From [Zimmermannella] bifida NBRC 103089 (GTDB taxonomy: Bacteria; Actinomycetota; Actinomycetes; Actinomycetales; Microbacteriaceae): 64,000 nucleotides of DNA. The stretch lies in assembly GCF_001570925.1 (NCBI RefSeq), contig NZ_BCSP01000005.1, positions 1 through 64,000 on the forward strand, written 5' to 3'. Positions 18,366 to 27,741 of the stretch are shown one piece after another. The position numbers and the translations under genes are program-made. Every line of letters begins with the position of its first letter. The first letter of the stretch is position 1. The notes beneath the pieces are model-generated. The model saw only the letters and a list, made by a program, of their open reading frames with translations, was not told the origin of the DNA and made no database searches.

Positions 18366-19622
18366 GTGACTGAAACTCCCGACCTGACGTTCGTTCCCAC
18401 GCTGCAGCATGTCCGTGAGGCGCGTGCGATTGTGCGCCAGACGACGACGACAACGCCACTGGATTCGGCCAGGTTCCTGCGCGAATACATCGGCAGCCCC
18501 GTGTTCTTGAAGGCCGAAAACATGCAGCGCACCGGTTCGTACAAGATTCGTGGTGCCACGTACCGTTTGTCGCAGTTGAGCGAGGATGAACGTGCTCGCG
18601 GTGTCGTTGCGGCCTCGGCTGGTAACCACGCGCAGGGTGTGGCGTTTGCGGCGCGCGAACTCGGCATCCCGGCAACGATCTTCATGCCCGTTGGCGTGCC
18701 GATTCCAAAGCTTGAAGCCACGAAGTCATACGGCGCGAATATCGAACTGGTAGGCAACAACGTCGCCGAAGCGCTCGAAGGCGCAAAGAAGTTTGCCGCC
18801 GAAACCGGCGCCGTATTCATCCACCCCTACGACCACCCGGATGTCATCACCGGTCAGGGCACGCTCGCACTCGACTTGGTCGACCAACTGCCCGAAATCG
18901 ACACGGTGATCGTGCCGATCGGTGGCGGTGGGCTCGCCGCAGGTGTGTCGTCGACATTGAAGCAGCTTGCAGCGGATGCGGGTCGAAACGTTCGCGTCAT
19001 CGGCGTGCAGGCCGCGAATTCGGCGCCGTTCCCGGTGTCGTTGCGTGAAGGACGACGCCAAAAGATTGAAGCGCGCGCAACGATTGCCGACGGTATTGCC
19101 GTTGCCGAACCGGGCGAACTCACCTTCGAGCTCGTGAAGAACTACGTTGACGAGATCGTCACGGTCACCGAGGGCGAGATCGCGCGCGCAATTCTGCTGC
19201 TGCTCGAGCGCGGCAAGCTTGTCGTTGAAGCTGCTGGCGCGACCACCGTCGCGGCGATCATTGCCGGCCACGTCAAGGACTCGGGCAACACGGTTGCCGT
19301 GCTCAGCGGCGGCAATATCGACCCGATGATGCTCGAAAAGGTCATCGCTCAGGGTCTGACCGCATCGGATCGCTACCTCAAGCTCAACATCGCCCTGCAC
19401 GACGTGCCGGGCCACCTGGCGCGAATCTCAACGATCCTCGCCGACATTAACGCCAACGTCATCGAAGTGCTGCACACTCGCCACAACAAGGCGCTGCAGC
19501 TTACGCATGTCGAGCTCGACATCTCGGTCGAAACTCGCGGCACCGAGCACGCCCAAGAAGTGCTCGCCGCGTTGCGAGCGGCCGGATACGACCCGCGGGT
19601 GGACCGGAACGCGACGCCGTAA
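18366..19622 (+). CDS. ilvA: Threonine ammonia-lyase with ACT domain
   Basis: A 418-residue PLP enzyme that deaminates threonine to 2-oxobutyrate, the entry to isoleucine synthesis or threonine catabolism. The PLP lysine is in RTGSYKIRGA, the phosphate-binding loop is PIGGGGLAAG, and ASAGNHAQGVA is the family asparagine loop. A single ACT domain lies at about residues 335-410 (LNIALHDVPGHLARISTILA), so it is the shorter type with one regulatory domain. The start GTG 18366 gives a family-length N-terminus. The 200 bases upstream hold no gene. A strong terminator follows. Confidence 0.9.
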   Translation: MTETPDLTFVPTLQHVREARAIVRQTTTTTPLDSARFLREYIGSPVFLKAENMQRTGSYKIRGATYRLSQLSEDERARGVVAASAGNHAQGVAFAARELGIPATIFMPVGVPIPKLEATKSYGANIELVGNNVAEALEGAKKFAAETGAVFIHPYDHPDVITGQGTLALDLVDQLPEIDTVIVPIGGGGLAAGVSSTLKQLAADAGRNVRVIGVQAANSAPFPVSLREGRRQKIEARATIADGIAVAEPGELTFELVKNYVDEIVTVTEGEIARAILLLLERGKLVVEAAGATTVAAIIAGHVKDSGNTVAVLSGGNIDPMMLEKVIAQGLTASDRYLKLNIALHDVPGHLARISTILADINANVIEVLHTRHNKALQLTHVELDISVETRGTEHAQEVLAALRAAGYDPRVDRNATP

Positions 19623-19684
19623 CCTGGCGCGGGCATCCGCATCCGGGCCGCAAGTTTGCGTTAAGAAACCCTGCGCCAATACGA

Positions 19685-19724
19685 AACTGGCGCCGCACCC
19701 AACGGGGGAGCGGCGCCAGTTTTC
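19685..19724. terminator. Bidirectional terminator between ilvA and greA
   Basis: A 12-bp perfect stem (AACTGGCGCCGC and complement), a 13-base loop, and TTTT on the plus strand. It lies between convergent genes, so it can serve ilvA and, from the other side, greA. Confidence 0.8.
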
Positions 19725-19761
19725 GTTCTGGTTATTACCGGTCTGCGGATGCAGTGCCTCG

Positions 19762-20247
19762 TTAGGCGCGGAAGGTTTCGACGCCGGTGATGGTCACTTC
19801 GATCTCATTGCCGTTCGGAGCCGGGTACGTGGCGCTTTCGCCAATCTTGAGGCCTTCAATGGCCTTACCGACCGGGCTTTCTGGCGAGAACACGCGCAGG
19901 TCCGTTTCGCTCGCGAGCTCGGTGCTGGCGAACAGGAACTTCTGTGGGCGGCCGGCGATCGTTGCTTCGACGACGGTGCCGAGTTCGACGACGCCCTTAG
20001 CCTCGGGCGCTTCGCGGACCTCAGCGGTCTTCAGGAGTGCCTCGAGCTCGACGATGCGCGATTCAATCTGACCCTGCTCATCCTTCGCAGCGTGGTAACC
20101 GGCGTTCTCTTTCAGGTCGCCGTCCTCGCGTGCCTCCTGGATCTCCTTGGCGATCTCGACGCGACGCGTCGTGGTCAGCCATTCGAGTTCCTCAGCGAAG
20201 CGGTCGTAGGCAGCCTGCGTCAGCCACACGGGTTCGGAAGTGGTCAT
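19762..20247 (-). CDS. greA: Transcription elongation factor GreA
   Basis: A 161-residue GreA protein that rescues backtracked RNA polymerase by stimulating transcript cleavage. The N-terminal coiled coil carries the catalytic acidic tip in AREDGDLKENAGYHAAKDEQ, and the C-terminal FKBP-like domain contains SPESPVGKAIEGLKIGE. The start codon follows GGAGCA in the minus-strand reading. DUF4307 lies upstream on the same strand and mca beyond it is divergent, a common actinobacterial arrangement. Confidence 0.95.
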   Translation of the reverse strand: MTTSEPVWLTQAAYDRFAEELEWLTTTRRVEIAKEIQEAREDGDLKENAGYHAAKDEQGQIESRIVELEALLKTAEVREAPEAKGVVELGTVVEATIAGRPQKFLFASTELASETDLRVFSPESPVGKAIEGLKIGESATYPAPNGNEIEVTITGVETFRA

Positions 20248-20271
20248 GGTAATTGCTCCTTATATACAGCA

Positions 20272-20295
20272 AAGCCCCGACCACCGTCAGGGCTT
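20272..20295 (-). terminator. Stem-loop downstream of the DUF4307 gene
   Basis: AAGCCC pairs with GGGCTT around a partly paired centre, followed on the minus strand by a T-rich stretch. It lies between the DUF4307 stop and the greA start and may separate their transcripts. Confidence 0.5.
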
Positions 20296-20333
20296 AATAC
20301 TGCGATTATAGCGGGTTGTACCGATTACGACGG

Positions 20334-20720
20334 TTAACGAACCCAACATTCTTCAATAATCGCGGTGTCGGCCGCCTGCGTGGTTTGCAATACTACGGTG
20401 ACGGTTTGGTGCTGGTGATCCACCGGCTCGAGCTCGACGACCTTGTAGCCAACCGTGGTCGAGACGCGGTTTTCGGCTTCGGCGACACACGCGAGTGCCG
20501 TGCCCGGCTGTGCTGAGACGCGGGCAGTGACTTCGACCTCAGCATCAGAGATGACGTTGAAGCGCCCGGTCTGGGTTTCGATGGATGCACCTGGCGAGAG
20601 CATGGTGCTGAACCAGAAATACAGCACGCCCAGCGTCATGATGCCGACGACCACCCATACCAGCCACTGCGGCAAATGTGTCGAACGGTTACGCCCGTAG
20701 CGGTTATCAAGGTCAGACAC
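20334..20720 (-). CDS. DUF4307 membrane protein
   Basis: A 128-residue protein with a short basic N-terminus (YGRNRSTHLPQW), one membrane helix at about residues 19-40 (WLVWVVVGIMTLGVLYFWF), and an extracytoplasmic beta-rich domain containing two cysteines (CVAEAE and the final ECWVR) that could form a disulfide. This matches DUF4307, an actinobacterial family usually beside greA and mca as here. Function is unknown. Confidence 0.8.
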   Translation of the reverse strand: MSDLDNRYGRNRSTHLPQWLVWVVVGIMTLGVLYFWFSTMLSPGASIETQTGRFNVISDAEVEVTARVSAQPGTALACVAEAENRVSTTVGYKVVELEPVDHQHQTVTVVLQTTQAADTAIIEECWVR

Positions 20721-20811
20721 TGAACCATCCCTCTAAGCTCAATAGGTACTGCCCTCAGCCTAGCCGTACCCGACCTGGCTGGATGCATCGCTCACCGTTA
20801 AGGAGACCACA

Positions 20812-21678
20812 GTGGCGCTACGCCTGCTCGCGATCCACGCGCATCCCGATGACGAATCGTCGAAGGGAGCCGGAACCTATGCGTCGTATGTTGACGCCGG
20901 GGCCGAGGTGATGATCGTGAGCTGTACCGGCGGTGAAGCCGGCGACGTGCTCAACTCTGCGGTGCATGCGCGTGCTCACGCCGAGCGTGACATTGCCGGG
21001 CTGCGACGCTTGGAGATGGCTGCGGCGCAGGAAATTCTTGGCGTGCAGCACCGGTGGCTGGGGTTCGCTGACTCGGGGATGCCCGAAGACGGTGTGTTGC
21101 ACCCGAACTGCTTTGCGCGCATCCCGCTCGAAATGAGCGTGCGTCCGCTGCTGCGGTTGATTCGTAAATTCAAGCCACACGTGCTGGTGACATATGACGA
21201 AAACGGGGGATACCCGCATCCAGACCACATTCGCACCCACGAGGTGTCGATGCTCGCCTGGCAGCTTGCCGGGAACACGAATTACCCCGAACTCGGCGAG
21301 CCCTGGGAACCGCAGAAGTTGTACTACGACCGCACGATGAACCAGGTGCGGGCGAAGTCGCTGCTCGAACACATTGCGCAGCACCCCGAAGAACACCTTG
21401 CCGAGCGCATGGAAGCGGCGCTGAACTTCATGATGGAACGCGAATCGACGCCGACCACGCAGATCTCTATCGCGAACTACCTGGAACGCCGCGACGCGGC
21501 ACTGCTTGCCCACGCCAGCCAGGTTGCACCCGACCACGAATTTTTCTTCGCCTACCCGCGAGAACTCGAAGCGGTGGCGTATCCGTATGATGACTATGAA
21601 CTCGTGGCCTCACGAGTCAAGTGTGAATTGCCCGAGACCGACCTGTTCAATGGCGTTCTCGAGGAGGGACTGCAGTAA
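20812..21678 (+). CDS. mca: Mycothiol S-conjugate amidase
   Basis: A 288-residue zinc enzyme of the LmbE/PIG-L family that cleaves mycothiol conjugates to release a mercapturic acid for export, part of thiol-based detoxification. The metal site is intact: HAHPDDES near the N-terminus and HPDHIRTHE in the middle, and the family block GGEAGDVLN is present. GTG 20812 has AAGGAG eight bases before it. The stop overlaps the next start (TAATG). Its presence implies that the organism makes mycothiol and is an actinobacterium. Confidence 0.93.
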   Translation: MALRLLAIHAHPDDESSKGAGTYASYVDAGAEVMIVSCTGGEAGDVLNSAVHARAHAERDIAGLRRLEMAAAQEILGVQHRWLGFADSGMPEDGVLHPNCFARIPLEMSVRPLLRLIRKFKPHVLVTYDENGGYPHPDHIRTHEVSMLAWQLAGNTNYPELGEPWEPQKLYYDRTMNQVRAKSLLEHIAQHPEEHLAERMEAALNFMMERESTPTTQISIANYLERRDAALLAHASQVAPDHEFFFAYPRELEAVAYPYDDYELVASRVKCELPETDLFNGVLEEGLQ

Positions 21679-21965
21679 TGGGATTCGTTGATGCCCTGTA
21701 CCTGGCCGCTAGCGCGACACCGTCACCAACGCCGGCCTTTGACCCGGTTGACGTTACGCCGGGCCCAGCGGGGTTCTTCGCAACCATCGGTCTGATGCTC
21801 GCCGTGGGTCTGATCGCCATGGGCCTCATGCGCCAGTCGACTCGCGCTAACGCCCGTTATGACGTGCGTGAACGTGTTGAGCGCGAAGCCGAAGCTGAAG
21901 CTGCTGCCGCTGGGGATGCTGCTGCCGACACGACTGCGGAAACCGACTCCGACGCATCCCGCTAG
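21678..21965 (+). CDS. Small membrane protein downstream of mca
   Basis: A 95-residue protein with one membrane helix (about residues 31-50), preceded by a short Pro/Thr-rich segment and followed by an acidic Ala/Glu-rich tail. It shares one base with the mca stop, and a similar small protein often follows mca in Actinobacteria. No function is established; the coupling suggests a membrane-linked partner of thiol metabolism, but that is a guess. Confidence 0.65.
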   Translation: MGFVDALYLAASATPSPTPAFDPVDVTPGPAGFFATIGLMLAVGLIAMGLMRQSTRANARYDVRERVEREAEAEAAAAGDAAADTTAETDSDASR

Positions 21966-22023
21966 ACCGGACCAGGCGTGAGCCGGCAAGCCTAGCCAGA
22001 AACGTGCGCTCTGCGTCTCTCGT

Positions 22024-22091
22024 CTGGGCTGGCTAGCCGACTGGGCTGGCTAGCTGTCTGGGCTTGCAAGCTGTCTGGGCTTGCTAGCTGT
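22024..22091. repeat. Four tandem 17-bp repeats with internal palindrome
   Basis: Four head-to-tail copies of a 17-bp unit (CTGGGCTGGCTAGCTGT type) with small variations lie between the small mca-linked gene and the hemolysin III gene. Each unit holds a GCTAGC-like palindrome (GCAAGC in the third copy). Confidence 0.8.
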
Positions 22092-22139
22092 TGCACGCGG
22101 TCGTTGCCGTTGCATGGTTGGACCGTCTGGGCCGGGGAA

Positions 22140-22886
22140 CTAGCCGCCCACGACCGGGTTCAGCACGATCAGCAGGATCGCGACCCAGTGGCACACCCAC
22201 GCGGCCACCGTCGCGAAGTGGAAGATCTCGTGAAAGCCGAAGTGGTTCGGCCAAGGGTTTGGGCGCTTCATGCCGTAGACGACGGCGCCAGCCGTGTAGA
22301 TCAGGCCGCCAACAAGAATCAGCACCATCATCGCCACGGATGCATCAAGAAGGTCACCGAGGTACATGACCGCGATCCAGCCAGTGCCGAGATACAGCGC
22401 CAGATAGATCGGCCGCGGCGCGCTAATCCACAGCACGTTGAACACGATGCCAACGAGCGCGACCGCCCATACCAACCAGAACAGCACCCAACCCTTCTCG
22501 GGCGGCAGCGCCAGCAACGCCAACGGCGTGTAGGTGCCGGCAATCAGCAAGAAAATATTTGCGTGGTCGAAGCGGCGCAGCATCGCCTTGGTGTGCGGCT
22601 TCCAATCGAAGCGGTGATACAGCGCAGACATGCCAAACAGCACCACCGAGCAGAGCGTGTACAGCGTGACCGCGAACAGCGCTCGTGACGTGTGCACGAA
22701 CGGCAAGAGCAGCGATCCCATGATCACCGCGATCGGGGTGGCACCCAAGTGCAGCCAACCGCGCAGCAGCGGCTTGGCTACGGCAAGAAATTTTTCACCG
22801 CGATGCGCCGCATGCTCCGCCGCAGCGTCGGGCAGGCGAGTTGATTGCGCATCTGATGATTTCGAAGCAGTCACAGCGCTGAGCAT
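22140..22886 (-). CDS. Hemolysin III / PAQR-like membrane protein
   Basis: A 248-residue seven-helix membrane protein of the hemolysin III (YqfA/PAQR) family. Conserved polar positions are visible: SALYHRFDW, RRFDHANIFLLIAGTYTPL, and the C-terminal HEIFHFATVAAWVCHW, whose histidines with the earlier one form the predicted metal site of the hydrolase-like core. The cytoplasmic N-terminus has about 45 residues. It is divergent from the cis-prenyltransferase gene with 24 bases between starts, an arrangement common in Actinobacteria. A much longer upstream frame on this strand is antisense to that gene and is not used. Confidence 0.88.
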   Translation of the reverse strand: MLSAVTASKSSDAQSTRLPDAAAEHAAHRGEKFLAVAKPLLRGWLHLGATPIAVIMGSLLLPFVHTSRALFAVTLYTLCSVVLFGMSALYHRFDWKPHTKAMLRRFDHANIFLLIAGTYTPLALLALPPEKGWVLFWLVWAVALVGIVFNVLWISAPRPIYLALYLGTGWIAVMYLGDLLDASVAMMVLILVGGLIYTAGAVVYGMKRPNPWPNHFGFHEIFHFATVAAWVCHWVAILLIVLNPVVGG

Positions 22887-22910
22887 ACGTCGTGCACTAG
22901 ATTTGCGGAT

Positions 22911-23699
22911 GTGAAACCCAAGTTTGCCGTTCGTATTCCCCGTGTCGTGTACCGGGTGTATTCGCGACGACTCTGGGACTCGTTGCAACGCACCCAGGCA
23001 CGGCCCACGCACGTTGCCATGATCATTGATGGCAACCGTCGGTGGGCACGGCAGCTCGGGCTGCAGGATGCGGCTGCCGGTCACCGTGCCGGTGCCGCCA
23101 AGATGATCGAGTTCTTGCGCTGGTGCGATCGCGCACGCATTGGCACCGTGACGCTGTACTTGCTGTCGCGCGATAACCTCGTTGGCCGCGACTCCGAAGA
23201 ACTGCACCAGCTGCAGCGCATCATCGCGGGTCTCGCGAGCGACATTGCGGCGGCCGGTCGCTTCCAGATCCAGCACGTGGGCTCGTGCGACGGGCTCGAC
23301 CCAGAGCTTGCCGCAACTCTTGGCCGCGTAACCGAAGCCACCGCATCCGCCCGAGGACCGCATGTGAACCTTGCCATCGGCTACGGCGGGCGCAATGAAA
23401 TCGTCGATGCCATGCGCGCCATCGTGCGCTCGCACGCTGACGGCGGCGGCTCGATTGATGAGCTGGCCGACACCCTCACCCCGGAACTCATCGGTGAGCA
23501 CCTGTACACCGGCGGGCAACCCGACCCTGATCTCGTGATCCGTACCTCGGGGGAGCAGCGGTTGAGCGACTTCATGCTCTGGCAATCGGCGCACTCCGAG
23601 TTTTACTTCGTTGAGGCGCTCGGCCCGGACCTGCGCGAAGTGGACTTTTTGCGAGCGCTGCGCGACTTCGACCGTCGCGAGCGCCGCTACGGCAAGTAG
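22911..23699 (+). CDS. uppS: Isoprenyl diphosphate synthase (cis-prenyltransferase)
   Basis: A 262-residue cis-prenyltransferase that extends an allylic diphosphate with isopentenyl units to make a cell-wall lipid carrier or its precursor. Signatures: HVAMIIDGNRRWARQ with the catalytic aspartate, LYLLSRDNL, and RTSGEQRLSDFMLWQSAHSEF. In Actinobacteria two such enzymes exist, a short-chain (Z)-farnesyl type and the long-chain UppS; the position beside hemolysin III fits the former (Rv1086-like) but product length cannot be read from sequence. GTG 22911 is the start. Confidence 0.88.
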   Translation: MKPKFAVRIPRVVYRVYSRRLWDSLQRTQARPTHVAMIIDGNRRWARQLGLQDAAAGHRAGAAKMIEFLRWCDRARIGTVTLYLLSRDNLVGRDSEELHQLQRIIAGLASDIAAAGRFQIQHVGSCDGLDPELAATLGRVTEATASARGPHVNLAIGYGGRNEIVDAMRAIVRSHADGGGSIDELADTLTPELIGEHLYTGGQPDPDLVIRTSGEQRLSDFMLWQSAHSEFYFVEALGPDLREVDFLRALRDFDRRERRYGK

Positions 23700-24026
23700 A
23701 CCGGGGCGTTCGCGTCAACTATTGCCAGTTGCGGCGGCAACGCGATATGCGCATCGCTGCCTCGCATCGCAACAATTAGGGCGATGGATACGGCCGGATG
23801 TTGGCGGCATGTTGGTGGGATGTGGCCGCCAGCGGTTTGCGGCAGGTCACGGCGCGACACGCGGCAGGTTAGCGAACGGTAAACTCACCGCCAAAATCGC
23901 GTCACTTTAGTCACATTAGTAACACCAGCAACACTGCTTTCGGGCCAAGTGAACGTTACGTAAATGCATCCGCGTACCGACCGGAATTGCACCGACCTTT
24001 CTGGTCACTCGCGATAGCTTGCAGGT
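23700..24026. other. Intergenic region upstream of the phoH leader
   Basis: About 330 bases without a gene. It is less GC-rich toward its right end (TCACATTAGTAACACC near 23910), where the phoH promoter probably lies. I see no clear -35/-10 pair and no coding pattern. Confidence 0.4.
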
Positions 24027-24126
24027 ATCAGGTTCCGAACCTGATCGAAACGGCCACATAAGTTCGTTTCGACGCCCCCCAATGTGGCCGTTTTGCACAC
24101 CAGCTACGAACAGCGTTCGCTGTTCG
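24027..24126 (+). promoter_or_regulatory. Candidate structured 5' leader of phoH: three hairpins
   Basis: Three stem-loops follow one another before the phoH ribosome-binding site. The first has an 8-bp perfect stem (24027-24045, loop CCG). The second has a 12-bp perfect stem AAACGGCCACAT with its complement (24048-24093) around a 22-base loop and ends at TTTT, like an attenuator. The third has an 8-bp stem (24107-24126) just before GCGAGGAG. This could regulate transcription or translation of phoH; no known riboswitch class is recognised. Confidence 0.5.
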
Positions 24127-24140
24127 GCGAGGAGCAAATT

Positions 24141-25538
24141 GTGACCACCACCCAGTTCGAAACCGCGAACATCTCACCGGACAACCGCCCCGAGTTCACG
24201 CCCGACGACCAGATCAACGTCGATCAGCAAACGGGCGCCGACACAAAGGTCCGCACCTACGTGCTCGATACTTCGGTGCTCTTGAGCGACCCGCGCGCGA
24301 TGTTCCGCTTTGACGAGCACGAAGTCGTCATCCCCGTCATCGTCGTCACCGAACTCGAAAAGAAGCGTCACGACCCAGAGATCGGGTACTTCGCACGCCA
24401 GTCATTGCGCTTCCTCGACCAGCTCCGCATCAAGTACGGCCGTCTCGACCTGCCCGTTCCCGTAGGTGAACTCGGCGGCACCATCCGCGTCGAACTCAAC
24501 CACTCGAACCAGCAGATCCTGCCAAGCGGGATGCAGCTGGCCGACAACGACTCCCGCATCCTCGCCGTTGCCGCAAACCTCGCCGACGAAGGCTGCGACA
24601 TCACCGTCGTCTCCAAAGACATGCCAATGCGCGTCAAGGCCTCAGCGATTGGTCTGAGTGCCGATGAGTACCGCCACGAGCTCGCTCGCGACACCGGCTA
24701 CACCGGCACCGCGCAGCTCGACCTCGGCGCCGAAGCCATGTCGGCGCTCTACGAAACCGAAACCCTCACCACCGACGAGGTGGCCGAGCTGCCGGTTAAT
24801 ACCTCGCTCATCATCAACTCCGAGCGCGGTTCGGCACTCGGCCGCGTATCCGGCCGCAACACCGTGCAACTCGTGCGCGGCGACCGCGACGTATTCGGTG
24901 TCCACGGACGCTCAGCCGAACAGCGCCTCGCCATCGACCTGCTCATGGACCCGACCGTCGGCATCGTCTCGATCGGAGGTCGCGCCGGAACCGGTAAGTC
25001 CGCCCTCGCGCTCGCAGCCGGACTCGAAAACGTGCTCGAACGCGGCCTGCAGCGCAAGATCATGATCTTCCGCCCGCTCTACGCCGTCGGTGGCCAAGAA
25101 CTCGGATACCTGCCCGGCGACCAGGAAGAGAAGATGGGCCCATGGGGCCAGGCCGTCTACGATGCGCTCTCGTCGATCGTCTCCGACAACGTCATCGACG
25201 AAATCACCGACCGCGGGCTCATCGAAATCCTGCCACTCACGCACATTCGCGGCCGCTCGCTCCACGACGCCTACGTGATCGTCGACGAAGCACAGTCGCT
25301 CGAACGCAATGTGCTGCTCACGATGCTCTCGCGCGTCGGCCAGAACTCGAAGGTCGTGCTCACCCACGACGTTGCCCAGCGTGACAACCTGCGCGTGGGC
25401 CGCCACGACGGCATCGCCTCGGTCATCGAGACGCTCAAGGGGCACAAGCTCTTCGGCCACATCACGCTCACCCGCTCGGAGCGCAGTGCCATCGCCGCGC
25501 TCGTGACCGAACTCTTGGAAGATTACGAGGTTGCGTAA
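24141..25538 (+). CDS. phoH: PIN-PhoH ATPase/nuclease (PhoH2 type)
   Basis: A 465-residue two-domain protein. Residues 35-170 are a PIN nuclease domain with the acidic residues in [20 protein letters not shown] and [11 protein letters not shown]. Residues about 230-465 are a PhoH P-loop ATPase with Walker [14 protein letters not shown] and Walker [10 protein letters not shown]. Actinobacterial homologues act as sequence-specific RNA helicase/RNase. GTG 24141 is preferred because GAGGAG lies seven bases upstream and a hairpin ends just before it; a further in-frame GTG at 24084 lies within the second leader hairpin. Confidence 0.9.
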   Translation: MTTTQFETANISPDNRPEFTPDDQINVDQQTGADTKVRTYVLDTSVLLSDPRAMFRFDEHEVVIPVIVVTELEKKRHDPEIGYFARQSLRFLDQLRIKYGRLDLPVPVGELGGTIRVELNHSNQQILPSGMQLADNDSRILAVAANLADEGCDITVVSKDMPMRVKASAIGLSADEYRHELARDTGYTGTAQLDLGAEAMSALYETETLTTDEVAELPVNTSLIINSERGSALGRVSGRNTVQLVRGDRDVFGVHGRSAEQRLAIDLLMDPTVGIVSIGGRAGTGKSALALAAGLENVLERGLQRKIMIFRPLYAVGGQELGYLPGDQEEKMGPWGQAVYDALSSIVSDNVIDEITDRGLIEILPLTHIRGRSLHDAYVIVDEAQSLERNVLLTMLSRVGQNSKVVLTHDVAQRDNLRVGRHDGIASVIETLKGHKLFGHITLTRSERSAIAALVTELLEDYEVA

Positions 25539-25693
25539 CGCGGCCTGATCGGCGGTGGCGACGCGGGGCAGCGAGGCAATCGTTCGCCCCGCGTTCGCGT
25601 ATCTGCGGGCGATGTACGCGAACCCGCGCCGGTAGGGAACGGGACTGTGGATAACTTGCGTGCGGGGATGCATCCACTCGCTATCTTGCCCAC

Positions 25694-26185
25694 ATGACCC
25701 CCGGAGCCTGGTGCCTCGTCGCCTACACCGCCATTGCCACCGTGCCGCTGGTGCGCACCGACCTGCGCGAACACCGGCTGCCGAACCGGTGGACGCTTGC
25801 CGGATGGCTGGTGGCGCTAGGCGCAATCGGTATTGACTGGATGTGGTTGGGTGCGTTTCCGGTGACCATGGCCGTTGCCGGGGGAGTCGCGCTCGCGGTG
25901 TTCGGGCTGCTGGCTGCGGTTGCGGGGCTTGGGATGGGTGACGTCAAGCTCGCGGTTCCGCTGGCGGTGGGCCTGGGCAGTTTCAGCATGGATGCGGTGC
26001 TCGCTGCAGGGCTCCTGGCATTCGTACTCGGTGGGCTGGCCGCGATCGTGCTGCTCTGCCGGGGCCGAAATCGCGATACCGAGATTGCATTCGGGCCATT
26101 CTTGCTTGCTGGGTATTGGATTTGTATTGCCGGGGTGTTGCTGGGTGCAGCGGTGCCAGCCGGTCAGTTGGCTGGCTTAGACTGA
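25694..26185 (+). CDS. Type IV prepilin peptidase (A24 family, CpaA/TadV-like)
   Basis: A 163-residue membrane aspartyl peptidase that removes the leader of type IV-like prepilins. Both catalytic aspartates are present: D23 in RTDLREHRLPN and D83 in GMGDVKLAVPL, with about six membrane helices. It lacks the N-terminal methylase part of PilD. There are no pilin or secretion ATPase genes nearby, so its substrates must be encoded elsewhere. Confidence 0.85.
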   Translation: MTPGAWCLVAYTAIATVPLVRTDLREHRLPNRWTLAGWLVALGAIGIDWMWLGAFPVTMAVAGGVALAVFGLLAAVAGLGMGDVKLAVPLAVGLGSFSMDAVLAAGLLAFVLGGLAAIVLLCRGRNRDTEIAFGPFLLAGYWICIAGVLLGAAVPAGQLAGLD

Positions 26186-26220
26186 AATGAGGTAATCCTG
26201 CCCCAAGAAAGGTGATCCAC

Positions 26221-27618
26221 GTGGATAACAACGAGTACCGCATTGAGCACGACACGATGGGTGAAGTGCGCGTTCCGAAGAACGCACTGTACGCCGCTCA
26301 GACGCAGCGCGCGGTAGAAAACTTCCCGATCTCCGGCCAGCGACTCGAAGACCGTCAGATCATCGCGATGGCCCAGGTGAAGCGCGCCGCGGCAATCGTG
26401 AACCAGAAGCTCGGCATCCTTGACGAAGGCCGTGCAAACGCGATTGTTTCGGCTGCCGAAGCCATCATCGGTGGCGCACACCTCGACCAGTTCCCGATCG
26501 ACATCTACCAGACCGGTTCGGGTACCTCGTCGAACATGAACATGAACGAGGTGCTTTCGAAGCTCGCCACCGACGCATTCGGTGACAAGGTGCACCCGAA
26601 CGACCACGTCAACGCCTCGCAGTCGTCGAACGACACGTTCCCGACCGCCGTACACGTTGCCGCAACCGGTGCGCTCATCGAAGACCTCATCCCTGCTCTT
26701 GAAGAGCTCGCCGTTTCGCTCGAAGAAAAGGCAGCAGCTTGGAAGGACGTCGTGAAGTCGGGTCGTACCCACCTCATGGACGCCACCCCGGTCACCCTCG
26801 GCCAGGAATTCGCCGGTTACGCACGCCAGATCCGCCTGGGTATTGACCGCGTAAACGCCACTATCGAGCGCGTTGCTGAAGTACCGCTCGGCGGCACCGC
26901 CGTTGGTACCGGTATCAACACCCCGCAGGGCTTCGCCGAGCAGGTAATCGCCGAGCTCGCTGCGAACACCAAGCTGCCAATCACCGAAGCTAAGGACCAC
27001 TTCGAGGCACAGGGTGCCCGCGACGGTCTCGTTGAGGCATCGGGCGCGCTGCGCACCATCGCCGTATCGCTCATCAAGATCAACAACGACCTGCGCTGGA
27101 TGGGTTCGGGCCCGAACACCGGTCTTGGCGAACTCCACATCCCAGACCTGCAGCCTGGCTCGTCGATCATGCCCGGTAAGGTCAACCCGGTTGTTCCTGA
27201 AGCCGTGCTCATGGTTGCTTCGCGCGTCATCGGTAACGACGCCGCGATCGTCTTCGGTGGCGCATCGGGCTCGTTCGAGCTCAACGTGCAGATCCCGATG
27301 ATGGGCACCGTGCTGCTCGAGTCGGTTCGCCTGCTCGCCAACTCGTCGCGCGTACTGGCCGAGAAGACCATCAAGGGTCTCGAGCCAAACATCGAGCGCG
27401 CTCGCGAACTCGCCGAGTCGTCGCCTTCGATCGTTACCCCGCTTAACCGCGTTATTGGTTACGAAGCTGCCGCAAAGGTTGCTAAGCACGCCGTTGCCAA
27501 CAAGGTCACGGTTCGCCAGGCAGTTATCGACCTCGGTTTCGTCGAGCGCGGCGAGATCACCGAAGCTGAGCTCGACGCCAAGCTCGACACGCTCAAGATG
27601 ACCTCGCCGAACCTCTAA
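26221..27618 (+). CDS. fumC: Fumarate hydratase, class II
   Basis: A 465-residue TCA-cycle enzyme interconverting fumarate and malate. It carries [12 protein letters not shown], the [18 protein letters not shown] substrate block, [17 protein letters not shown], and the superfamily signature [15 protein letters not shown] 26221 follows AAGAAAGG by eight bases; GTG 26212 in frame overlaps that site and is less likely. Codon use is strongly biased, as for a highly expressed gene. A terminator follows 23 bases after the stop. Confidence 0.95.
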   Translation: MDNNEYRIEHDTMGEVRVPKNALYAAQTQRAVENFPISGQRLEDRQIIAMAQVKRAAAIVNQKLGILDEGRANAIVSAAEAIIGGAHLDQFPIDIYQTGSGTSSNMNMNEVLSKLATDAFGDKVHPNDHVNASQSSNDTFPTAVHVAATGALIEDLIPALEELAVSLEEKAAAWKDVVKSGRTHLMDATPVTLGQEFAGYARQIRLGIDRVNATIERVAEVPLGGTAVGTGINTPQGFAEQVIAELAANTKLPITEAKDHFEAQGARDGLVEASGALRTIAVSLIKINNDLRWMGSGPNTGLGELHIPDLQPGSSIMPGKVNPVVPEAVLMVASRVIGNDAAIVFGGASGSFELNVQIPMMGTVLLESVRLLANSSRVLAEKTIKGLEPNIERARELAESSPSIVTPLNRVIGYEAAAKVAKHAVANKVTVRQAVIDLGFVERGEITEAELDAKLDTLKMTSPNL

Positions 27619-27641
27619 GGTTTCGCGCGGCACTTGCTGCC

Positions 27642-27671
27642 AGGTGGCCCCACCGATTCGTGGGGCCACCT
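27642..27671. terminator. Terminator after fumC
   Basis: An 11-bp perfect stem AGGTGGCCCCA with its complement and an 8-base loop, then TTCGTTTT on the plus strand. Confidence 0.8.
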
Positions 27672-27741
27672 TCGTTTTCCGTAGCGTTCGATGTTCGTAC
27701 CGGTTCAACCGAGCTCGTCCTCGCTCGATTCGGCGCGCTGA

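Noticed and set aside
22024-22091. Possible CRISPR array
   Set aside because: The 17-bp units are directly adjacent, without unique spacers, and no cas genes are near.
26164-27708. 514-codon minus-strand frame across fumC
   Set aside because: It is the antisense of a clear, highly biased fumC gene, with no domain and no ribosome-binding site; a product of high-GC codon bias.
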